A DNA stretch of 64,000 nucleotides. Origin: Mactromeris polynyma (taxonomy: Eukaryota; Mollusca; Bivalvia; Venerida; Mactridae). Shown in pieces: positions 45,827 to 54,999 of this stretch. Location: contig JASFXZ010000016.1 of the NCBI GenBank assembly GCA_032209605.1, forward strand, positions 6,324,001 to 6,388,000. The letters are read 5' to 3'. The notes beneath the pieces were generated by a model, which was given only the letters and a program-made list of their open reading frames with translations, had not been told where the DNA came from and ran no database searches. The position numbers and the translations under genes were made by a program. Position 1 is the stretch's first letter, and each line of letters starts with the position of its first letter.

Positions 45827-47098
45827 TTATCGTTTCAAGCAAACAGCGCAAGCCAATTCTCTTCCATCGACGTAAGGTGGACATGGAAGGCCACAATGGT
45901 GCCCACACACGACCTCGACAGGATGTATCATATGGGTGTTGTCGTCTCCTGAACCATGTGCAACAAACTCAATTGCGGAATCCACACAGACGTAGTCTGA
46001 TTTACCTCTCAAGGATGGATGTGATGCTGTCAAGTAGCCACTGTATTCCAATGTCCAGCCTGGATAGCAGTTAGAACGTGCGGGAAGCATCACCGTGTTT
46101 GCCCTTGTCTGGCAGACTGCGCATGATAGATCTTGGTTGAATGTTTTTTTACCATATAAGGCGAAAGACACGGAATTGTCAGATTCTATCTCGGTACCAT
46201 ATATAGTTGCCCCTTCATTATATCCATCAATATACTTGTTCCAAGTGGGATCCTCTGGTAAACATAAATTGTCATGGTCATTTTAGTGGTCACCAGCCAT
46301 TGTAGCCTTTATACACTAATTCTGTTCCATTTGCTGGACATGTCGTTCTTCCCCATCGAATGTACACATCTAATACACTCTTTGACTGTTTTGTAGCCTG
46401 TACAACAAAGACTGGTAACCACAGGAGATTGTCACGAGTACTTTCCCTTTATCCCATCGAGAGTTCTCTCCCTTTGTCACTTCTATTGTAGAGAACTCGA
46501 GATGGGATAGAGGGAAATAATTCGTGACAATCTTCTGTGTAGGTAACATAAAAATTTACATGAAGTTACATGATTCATTTCCCAAGACAAGACGTGAAAA
46601 TATTCAGCTTTAGAACGAGGATTGAAGTGCAGAGATCAGTGCTTGATGTTAAAAATTCTTAAACTATCACCACGCTTAAATCATTAATTATCCGAACACG
46701 AGCACTATGATTATGCTATACATGATAACAGACATTTAAACCATGAATTGGAAGCTGGCTGATTTATGTGAAACGATAACAAGAGATAATTTACCCACAA
46801 TCCTTAGCGCGCTGGGTAAGTATATATCCGTGACATCAATACTACACATACCATTGACTTCATACATTTTAAAAGTGGTAGAGGCTGTAGCAATATTATT
46901 GTATACGATAACAATATAAACTGGTCGGATTTATAATAATTGAGCTTGATTCCAAAGCTGAATTAAAAAATATCATAAAGTAACTTTAAATGTTCGGTTT
47001 TTATCGAACTAGGTGATGGAAAATAGAAATACCTCTAGCGTGTTAACTTTGGCTCGCAAAGTTTCTACTTCCGTTTGTAGACCGGCTGTATTGCTTGT
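45827..47098 (-). pseudogene. Short-chain collagen C4-like gene remnant, disrupted
   Basis: Two exons are visible on the - strand. Exon 47033-47098 has acceptor cattttcag and donor gtattt, 22 codons, and a coiled-coil-like TEVETLRAKVNTLE. The last exon is 46397-45827, acceptor ttgttgtacag. It carries the conserved Cys-rich domain of invertebrate short-chain collagen C4-like proteins: YIRWGRTTCPANGTELVYKG, LCLPEDPTWNKYIDG, SCAVCQTRANTVMLPAR, GWTLEYSGYL, DYVCVDS, PVEVVCG, LPCPPYVDGRELACAVC, then TAA. A frameshift near 46292 and an in-frame TAA at 46283-46285 break it just before the LCLPEDP block, where several expected residues are also missing. No Gly-X-Y exon was found. It is convergent with VIRMA. 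An assembly error rather than a pseudogene is possible. Confidence 0.7.
46415..46547. repeat. Inverted repeat, about 55-bp arms
   Basis: Left arm 46415-46469 and right arm 46490-46547 are reverse complements with few mismatches and a 20-base loop. The repeated core is 'ttatcccatc'/'gatgggata'. It sits just upstream of the last exon of the collagen-like remnant, so a foldback insertion in that gene's intron is likely. Confidence 0.8.
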
Positions 47099-47099
47099 C

Positions 47100-47830
47100 T
47101 GAAAATGCAACTACGTAAATTTAATATCTTAGAGTTTGAAAGCAAACATACTCAACGCGATTAAAAACGCAATTATTTCACTTGACCTTCATTTTGTACC
47201 AAGTTTTAAACGCATTTTATTGTTACAAATGTGTAAATCATTCATTAACAAGGAATCAAACAATGGCCCTAGTATTCATATTTCATAACTGATTAAGTTT
47301 AGAAAATTATGTTTGATAATTAAAATTTAATCATTTCTTAATAATGTCACCGTGATGACGCGGACAATTTTTTGTTGCGTTTTTAATGGCGTGGAGTATA
47401 CTCGTATTTTAAAAGTGAGAAAATGTGGACAGGGAATGCACAAATCAGAACTTTCCTAGGCAAGGACCCAGGAAAGATACATACTAGGAGGGAAGGAAAC
47501 TATTTGCCTCTTCTCGGTATTTGCCGGTCTTATCCAGTAGTCAGTTATTGGAAAAATATTGATTGCCGAAATAAATGCTTGTCACGGATACGAAATATTA
47601 TTTGTCTGCTAAATAAATTAGTTTTCTTTACTATGTTCAAATATTCTGTTTCGAATACAAATGAAATATATTATTATTATTATTATAAATGAAACATGAT
47701 CAAGTGATAAAAAAGTAAAACAGGTGTTTCACGTTTTGGTCTGAATATACGTGCATTCCTTTAAATTAATTTATACATGCACGGACATATGAACTGGACA
47801 TGTAAACCATGGATTGGAAACGTCCTACTA
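47100..47830. other. Non-coding, nothing recognised
   Basis: This is AT-rich sequence upstream of the collagen-like exons on the - strand. Further 5' exons of that gene would be expected here or beyond, but I could not identify a Gly-X-Y or signal-peptide exon. Confidence 0.4.
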
Positions 47831-48169
47831 TGTATATATTTATTTATTAAAGTCTCATCTTTGTACAAAACATAGATAAACATATAGTAAAGACTATAAA
47901 AAACAGTGTACAAAGCCATTCAAATAAGAATTATAAGAGACTTTACAAGCATACACCTCGTGTAGCCAAACTATTAACATAAATATTTAATTTTAAACTA
48001 CATGTATAATCGTGTGACTTAAAAGGAAACATTTACATAAAAACACAAGAATGACTATCAGTTTTGTAAAAAGTTGTTAGTAATGTAATAAAATGTAATA
48101 ATAAATTATCTATATAAAATATTTTCCCTCAATTGTAAAATCATAAAGCAGGTTTTGGCGGAAAATTTA

Positions 48170-48740
48170 ACAATATCAATTGTTGGAAAGAATATATATA
48201 AGTTTCTCAACATCTGTGAGATTTGTAAAAGTGATATTATTTTCAGAGCATGCATTCAACAATTCATATATGATACTATCATAAGCAGGACAATGCAACA
48301 GTACATGTAATTCAGTCTCTATGCTATTTGTATTAAAAATTTGACAAAGTCTATTATTAACAGCAATATTTTCGTAACGTTCAGTTTCAATCTTATTGGT
48401 GCAACCCCACATGTGAATTTGGCTAGAGCTATTATATGCCTAACAGGAAAAAACATTGACAAATACCTTTCCAATTCAAAATTTTGTTTAAACAATCTAT
48501 ACGTTCTTAACTTGTTACCGCCTCTGCCACTTATTCCGGTATCACTATTTGCTTGGGGTTTCCATTCATTTCTAAAGATAGACATGCACACATTAACAAC
48601 TTTATCACAGAAACATTTAGATGACATACTCTCACATAATCTCATATGTATGTGATTTGTTTGAACTCTCGCGACCGGCGATATTTTCTTTCCGAGATCA
48701 AACCAACGATAATTTTTTTCGACTACCGCCATCTTGGTTC
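48170..48740 (-). mobile_element. Non-LTR retrotransposon (LINE) 3' end, frameshifted
   Basis: The - strand encodes the C-terminal zinc-knuckle-like region that follows the reverse transcriptase in many LINEs: GNKLRTYRLFKQNF, LAKFTCGVAPIRL, ERYENIAVNNRLC and then ETELHVLLHCPAY. The last two blocks are in another frame, so there is a frameshift near 48395. Sequence from about 47840 to 48170 is probably its 3'UTR. It is a 5'-truncated, inactive copy. Confidence 0.75.
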
Positions 48741-48856
48741 GGAATCGTGAGAAGTTGACATTTTTACCCGTCGTATTCGTTATATTAAAATATTCTGAAG
48801 TCTTAATAGATATGTTTGGTTTATATGTCCGTGATACAAGAAATTGTCATTATTCG

Positions 48857-48995
48857 ACGCAGCCGTACTAACATGGTTTTGCTATTTGCATATCAGTGTT
48901 GTGTAAACCAATCAAATCTTGCGTTAACCACCAAGGCAATCTTTCTTCAATCGAACAACGTTTATAACCTTGACACGGATTGGTTAACCATTCGA
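48857..48995. repeat. Dispersed repeat E, copy 2
   Basis: It has the same order of motifs as 35597-35735 (gcagccgtactaacatggtt, accaccaaggca, caacgtttataaccttga). It lies between the LINE remnant and the foldback array. Confidence 0.75.
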
Positions 48996-49372
48996 TAAAG
49001 GGTACGTTACCGTACCGAAATCCACTGAATTTCGGTGAATTTACCGAAAATCGTTATCGAGTTCCCAGCTCTACCAGTTTTGATCAATAGATTATAGAGG
49101 GAAATTATTTTATATTTCATTTTATATGATTTAGATCCCCCTTCTTGTCACGGCGGAATATAATTATTATTGAATTATTTTAATTATTGAATTATAGAGG
49201 GAAAATCATTTCAAACCGTGATAAATATACTTTCGTGCGCAAACAAACGTAACAGGCTTAACTTTCTATACTTAATCGTGATGCAAATATTATGTTTCTG
49301 TAATTTCCTTTTTCCGTATTAGGCCAGTCAAAATAAAAAAATTGGGGGAAAAAATGCACAGAAATAATTTTT

Positions 49373-50350
49373 GTGGATTTGTGTCACATAAGGCATCACA
49401 TTAAATATACTAAAAGTATAGGACAATCACACGGTGCAAAATGTGATTTTTGGGGTAAAATGGTTGAAAATATAAATAAGAATGGCAATTTCTGGAATTT
49501 ACCAATAACTATGTCAAATTTTGCAATAAAACTACCAGAATTACTGTATTTAATAGATATTGCATACAGTACAAAATAACTTAAGTATAGAAACATTGAA
49601 CAGTGTTAAATGTGATTTTTGGGGTAAAATAAAAAAAATCACAAAAAATGAGCATTTTTGGAATTTGCTAATAACTTTGTCACATTTTGCAATAAAACTA
49701 CCAAAATTACTATATTTAGTAGATATTGTATAACAGTACATAATACCTAAAGTATAGATACATTGTAACAAGTGAAATGTGATTTTTGGGGTAAAAAAAA
49801 TGACCAAAAACATAGGAAATTTATGGAATTTGCCAATAACCATGTCAAATTTTGCAATAAAACTACCAGAATTACTTTATGTAATAGATATTATATTACA
49901 GTACATAATACTTATAGTATAGAAACATCGTACCGTGTGAAATATGATTTTTTTGGGTAAAACCTTCAAAAAAATAACCAAAAACATGGGAATTTTTGGA
50001 ATTTGCCAATAACTATGTCAAATTTTGCAATAAAACTACCAGAATTACTTGATGTGATAGATATTATATTACAGTTTAAAATACCTAAAGTATAGATACA
50101 TTGTATTGTGTGAAATGGGATTTTTGGGGTAAAACATAAAAAAATAACCAAAAAATGGGAATTTTTGGAATTTGCCAATAACTAACTCAAATTTTGCAAT
50201 AAAACTACCAGAAATACTGTATTTAATAGATATTATAATGCAGTTCAAACTACCTAAAGTATAGAAACATTGTATCGTGTGAAATGTGATTTTTGGGACA
50301 AAACTTAAAAAAATAACAAAAAATGGGAATTTTTGGAATCTGTTAATATC
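49373..50350. repeat. Tandem array, period about 169 bp, six copies
   Basis: The landmark 'atgtgatttttggggtaaa' recurs at 49441, 49610, 49777, 49942, 50115 and 50284, with spacing 165-173. Each unit also contains 'gcaataaaactaccagaatt'. More decayed copies continue to about 50700. The same unit occurs in inverted orientation at 51480-51925. Confidence 0.9.
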
Positions 50351-50699
50351 CCGTTCATTTTAACTATAAAGTTTTCAGAATAGTTATTTTTAACTCATGT
50401 TATATTGCAAAATCCATACTTTAAATCATAGAAATAGTTTATAATGCGGAATGTAATATTTATTTGAAAAATATATCAAAAAAGAAATAGCTAAAAGTTG
50501 CAATTTCTGGTATATTTTGCCTATTCCTGGATTAAAAAAACAAAACAATGAAAGTCACAGAAATGACATAAGCTACGTGTTATCTCTTAATATAACATAT
50601 GATAACATTATGCTATCAAATCAAACAAGAAATGTGGTTTTGAGGTAAAAGTTCTGAAAACATAAACGAAAATGCTATTTTCCGGAAGCCATATGAATT

Positions 50700-51480
50700 T
50701 GATCACACAATTATATGATTATAATAGAAGCAATGTCGGTGTCTTAATGCAGCATAAGATATGCACAATCATCATACAGTATTAGTCAAATGCCAAATCT
50801 GGGCTGATGGCAATCTCACAGCTGACTCCTTTGCATGTGAATCAGGCTGAACTACATTCAAATCCAACATTCTTGTAGCTACATGCTACTGTACGGCAGC
50901 TATATCATTATGTGAGCACGAGCTGGCGCTCTTCCAGTTGACACTGGATATAGTTTGTTACCTACTAGTTCCCAACCCCCATTCTAGCGGGTCCAAATCA
51001 TCATGTCCTTCCCAGTCCTGTATTTTAGAGATACTCACAAACTATTGTACATAGATGCATCAGATATAGGTGGTAGTTTGTTTGGGGTCCACATAAATTG
51101 ATGTTATTGCAACCTTTTCAACAAACGTAAAAAAGCATACGATGTTCAAACTTTGCCCCGACTCCCTTTCATATATGTAAACTAATGCTTGTTCCCCTGA
51201 CCGTGTTCTGGCCTCCTTAGAAACTACTTCTGGACTCGGATGAAAGTTGTGTGAAAAATATTATATTCCATCATGCAATTCTTGGATGTGACACTACATC
51301 AAAATTGTATGGTTTGAACATTGTATGCTACATCTACGTGTGTTGAAAAGGTTGCCAAGACCTCAATTTATGTGGATTTATGTTACAAATATATATTACA
51401 TTCCCCATCATAAACTGTTCCTATAATTTATATTATTGATTTTGCAATATAACATTTGGTGAAAATAACTGTTTTTAAAC
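50700..51480. repeat. Central part of foldback structure, with internal inverted repeat
   Basis: This lies between the direct array and its inverted copies. It contains an inverted repeat of about 60 bp (51098-51155 against 51308-51370; landmark 'caaccttttcaaca' against 'tgttgaaaaggttg'). No ORF of note. Confidence 0.6.
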
Positions 51481-51925
51481 TTTTACAGTGAAAATGAACG
51501 GGAAATTATCCGATTCCAAATTCCCTTTTTTTTTTTAGTTTTACCACAACAATCACATTTCGCACGATACAATGTTTCTGTACTTAAGAATTTTGTACCG
51601 CAATATAATTTATATTAAATACAGTAATTCTGGTAGTTTTGTTGCAAAATTTTACATAGTAATAGACAAATTCCGAAAATTCCCCTTTTTTATATTTTTT
51701 TAAAGTTTTACTCCAAAAATCACATTTCACACGGTACTATGTTTCTATACCCTAGGTATTTTGTACTGTAATATAATATATATTAAATACGGTAATTTTG
51801 GTAGTATTATTGCACTAATTGACATAGTTTTGGGCAAATTCCAAAAAATCCCATTTTTATTTAAATTTTAAACCATTTTACCCCAAAAATAACATTTTGC
51901 ACAGTGTGATAGTTTTATACTGATA
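51480..51925. repeat. Inverted copies of the 169-bp unit, about three
   Basis: The complement landmark (caaaaatcacattt and variants) appears near 51546, 51716 and 51886, giving units of about 170 bp in the opposite orientation to 49373-50350. Confidence 0.85.
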
Positions 51926-51957
51926 GTATATTAAATGTGGTGCTTTGTTGAACCGTA

Positions 51958-52055
51958 ATTTTCACACATACGAATATGTCACACGTGTGACATATTCGTA
52001 CGAATTCCTCACACGTGTGTGACAAATTCGTACGAATATGTCGCACATTTGTGAA
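51958..52055. repeat. Palindromic cluster (CACACGTGTG / ATTCGTACGAAT)
   Basis: Self-complementary motifs cacacgtgtg and attcgtacgaat alternate and are enclosed by 'attttcacaca' and 'tttgtgaaaat'. The whole 98 bp can fold as one hairpin. It directly follows the inverted array and may be its terminus. Confidence 0.7.
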
Positions 52056-52439
52056 AATTCAGTTGTGTACCTCTACCCCCCTCAAAGCAAAAACGTATAC
52101 GTCACATGTCAAAAAAAAAGAAAAACATCTGTAAAAATATTGTTCATACGCATACGTCACACATTCCAAAAAAAACAGTCTATGCCACTTAGATAGATCA
52201 GGGGTCATATTGTTTTTGCTATGTCCGATATAGCCCTCATATTTTACAGGATGCTAGAACATATCGAGTATATGACCCAGGTACAATTTTGGGTCATTGG
52301 ACCAAAGGTCAAGGTCACAGGGGATAAACAAGTCAAATTATTTAGCACTCAATATTTTGATAACCTTTCGACACTGATACTTCATGTGTGTAGTAGAAGT
52401 TCCATGTTGCTTTAATGATCATGATCAACCCTCAACTAC

Positions 52440-53251
52440 AGTTCGGAGATATTTGGGTTTGACAAATCCTTAGAAATTGAACGTATTCACCTAAAGTTTT
52501 TGAAACGGGTTTTGAATGTCAGGCAAAGTGCTAGTACAAACGCTGTTTATGCGGAATTAGGAAGATATCCTCTTTATATTGCTCGATATATTCGCATTTT
52601 CAAATATTGGTGTAAAATTAAAAATAGTGATAATATCATCATTAAAACGATGTACCAACAGGAGCTTAATGACTGTAATAATAATAAAATTAATTGGTTG
52701 TCTAATGTGAAAAATATGCTATGTAAATATGGTTTTAACGATTGGTTTGATAGCACATTGGATTTAAGCCCCCTTCTGTATTTATAAAACAGCGAGTTGT
52801 AGATTGTTTTATACAAGAATTGCAAGCTAAGATACAAACCTCTCCGTCTTTAGACCTTTATAAAGAAATTAAGGTCAACTTTGAATACGAAAAATACCTA
52901 GATATGATACCCAATGATTTGAAATATTTTGCGACAAGAGTTCGCCTATCAGCACATTCTTTAAGAATTCAGACTGGTAGATATGGTCCTAAAATAATTC
53001 CGAGAGATGAACGATTATGTTTATATTGTAACACTAGAGACATTGGGGACGAGTTTCATTTTGTTTGTATATGCCCATGTTATAGAGAAATTCGAAACAC
53101 GTTTTTAACACCATACTTTACAAGAAGACCGTCTATGTTTAACTTTATAGAACTTGTTAACTCATCCGACAAATCGATTTTAATAAACTTTGCTAAATAC
53201 ATTAAGCATTCACTAGCAAAGAGGAATTCTGTACAATTAATTAATGTTTAA
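52440..53251 (+). mobile_element. LINE 3' end, 5'-truncated and frameshifted
   Basis: One frame reads EIERIHLKFLKRVLNVRQSA then VYAELGRYPLYIARYIRIFK, typical of the LINE region after reverse transcriptase. It stops at 52787. A second frame from about 52805 reads YFATRVRLSAHSLRIQTGRY, RDERLCLYCNTRDIGDEFHF and CPCYREIR, the usual C-terminal Cys/His block, to a stop at 53249-53251. The frameshift near 52785 makes it inactive. A 3'UTR-like tail continues to 53350, where the Tc1 element is inserted. Confidence 0.8.
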
Positions 53252-53351
53252 TAGCTGTTGTTTGTCTCGACCTCACCATGGCAAGTGCATTTATTGTTTA
53301 AGTGCATTTACTGTTTATCTGTATAACCATGTACATGTGTATATATATATA

Positions 53352-54850
53352 CTAGCGGAAAAAAGAAACTGTGCATGTGTATAATATGCTATAACTTAGG
53401 AGGTATGTAAGGAATCGCAATAAAAATTTCAACAGGGTTTTATCTTACCTTTATTTAACACCAGCTCAATTGATATGGTTATTGAATCAGCTGCGTCTTA
53501 GATAGAGATCAGTTTTCAGAGACGTTCTCTAAACAAAGTTCAGCTCATCAATACCGTGTATGGCCACCATTGGAATCGATGCATGCTTGACAACGACGCC
53601 GCATTGATATGACAAGTGTTCTGAAAAATTCCTGGGGAATACCATTCCAGATTCTGACAAGCGCACGTGATAGGTCAGGTAACGTCAACGGCTGATTTTG
53701 GAGGCCACGTACCCGTCGCTGCATCTCATCCCACACGTGTTCTATAGGCGACAAATCCGGTGATATTGCAGGCCAGGGCAGCACATTCACATTGTTCTGG
53801 GTCAAAAAGTCGGTGACGACCCGCGCGACGTGCGAGCGAGCGTTATCCTGTTGCAGCGTGGCGTTACGTTGCTGCACAAATGGAAGGACGCGAGGCCGTA
53901 TGATTTCGTCACGATATCTGATGCCTGTAAGTGTGCCGCCTACAACCACAAGTGCTGTTCTACCACGGGATGAGATGCCACCCCACACCATGACACTACC
54001 CTCGCCGAATGGACGTAGTTCAATCACACAACTGTCATGGAAACGTTCACCAACACGACGGTACACTCTAGAACGGCCGTCGCTGCTGTCGAGATGGAAC
54101 CTGGACTCATCCGTGAAAAGAATACGTGCCCAGTCCTGTTGCGTGAAGTGTATGTGTCTTCTACACCAGGCAAAACGTGCTACACGATGACGTTGCTGCA
54201 GAACAGGACGTATGGCAGGACGTCGTGGACGTATGCCTCGTTCACGCAATCGATTACGTACCGTTCGGGGACTGATTCTTCTAAGGCCAGGAATACTTCT
54301 AGCCGTCAAAGAAGCAGTTCCGAGTCGGTCACGGAGATAAACAACCCGGATGTACGTATCCTGGCGAATAGACGTTACGCGTGGACGTCCTGATGGAGGC
54401 CGGTCTCTGGTTGCCCCAAACTGTTGGTACCGTCTCCACAAGGCGTCTACAGTATTTCGGTGAACGCCAAATTGTCTGGCAACGTCAGTATGACGTACAC
54501 CAGCTTCAATCATGCCTACGGCGCGGCATCTGTCAGTTTCATTCAACCTTGGCATGGCGTATCAACGACGTTTTTCAAAATTATCCTGGTTTTGTGTCTT
54601 ACATGTAACAACACTATGTTTTAACACAGGTTTAGGCGACAAACGTGTTTGCAATTGACTGCTGCACGAAAAAAACGTGAAAAAGAAGACGTTAGCCTGA
54701 CAGGCAAACTACCCGTGCAACTCATGCACTGGCCAGTGTAAATGACCGAGAGGGATACACAACTTACCTGTGTAAAGTTTCAAGCTTTAATTTATAAAAT
54801 TGAAGGATATATGAACATTTTACACATACACAGTTTCTTTTTTCCGCTAG
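53352..54850 (-). mobile_element. Complete Tc1-like transposon, 1499 bp
   Basis: The ends are ctagcggaaaaaagaaactg (53352) and its complement at 54831-54850. The inverted repeats match over about 30 bp with one mismatch. A TA lies directly outside each end (53350-53351 and 54851-54852), the usual Tc1/mariner target duplication. It holds one intact - strand transposase gene. It sits in a (TA)n stretch in the tail of the LINE remnant. Confidence 0.95.
53548..54555 (-). CDS. Tc1-like transposase, DD34E, apparently intact
   Basis: This 335-residue protein would cut and paste the surrounding element. Residues about 1-110 form two helix-turn-helix DNA-binding parts (LNETDRCRAVGMIEAGV; ISPRTVRNRLRERGI) joined by a GRPR linker at 56-59. 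The catalytic core has Asp149 (LFTDESRF), Asp237 (LQQDNARSH) and Glu272 (SPDLSPIEHVWD), with 34 residues between the last two, which is the Tc1 DD34E pattern. WGGIS starts at 191. The length (335) is normal for Tc1 and there is no stop or frameshift. The start ATG at 54555 begins MPRLNETDR, a natural N-terminus. GC content is higher than in the surroundings, consistent with recent arrival. Confidence 0.95.
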   Translation of the reverse strand: MPRLNETDRCRAVGMIEAGVRHTDVARQFGVHRNTVDALWRRYQQFGATRDRPPSGRPRVTSIRQDTYIRVVYLRDRLGTASLTARSIPGLRRISPRTVRNRLRERGIRPRRPAIRPVLQQRHRVARFAWCRRHIHFTQQDWARILFTDESRFHLDSSDGRSRVYRRVGERFHDSCVIELRPFGEGSVMVWGGISSRGRTALVVVGGTLTGIRYRDEIIRPRVLPFVQQRNATLQQDNARSHVARVVTDFLTQNNVNVLPWPAISPDLSPIEHVWDEMQRRVRGLQNQPLTLPDLSRALVRIWNGIPQEFFRTLVISMRRRCQACIDSNGGHTRY

Positions 54851-54999
54851 TATATATACTGTTAATATGTTATAATGACAAATACATATGATACCGTTTT
54901 CTGCGATTAATGTACTATACATATATATCTGTCTTGTTCTTTTAAAATTGATGAACTCAGCAGACCAATTTATTAAACTAGACTAAATACACCAAATAT

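Noticed and set aside
45827..46171. Intact 114-residue gene on the - strand starting MSFALYGKK
   Set aside because: The homology to short-chain collagen C4-like proteins continues upstream of that ATG through a frameshift and a stop, so the ORF is the 3' part of a broken gene.
53792..54393. Plus-strand ORFs of 132 and 118 codons
   Set aside because: They are antisense shadows of the intact Tc1 transposase on the - strand.
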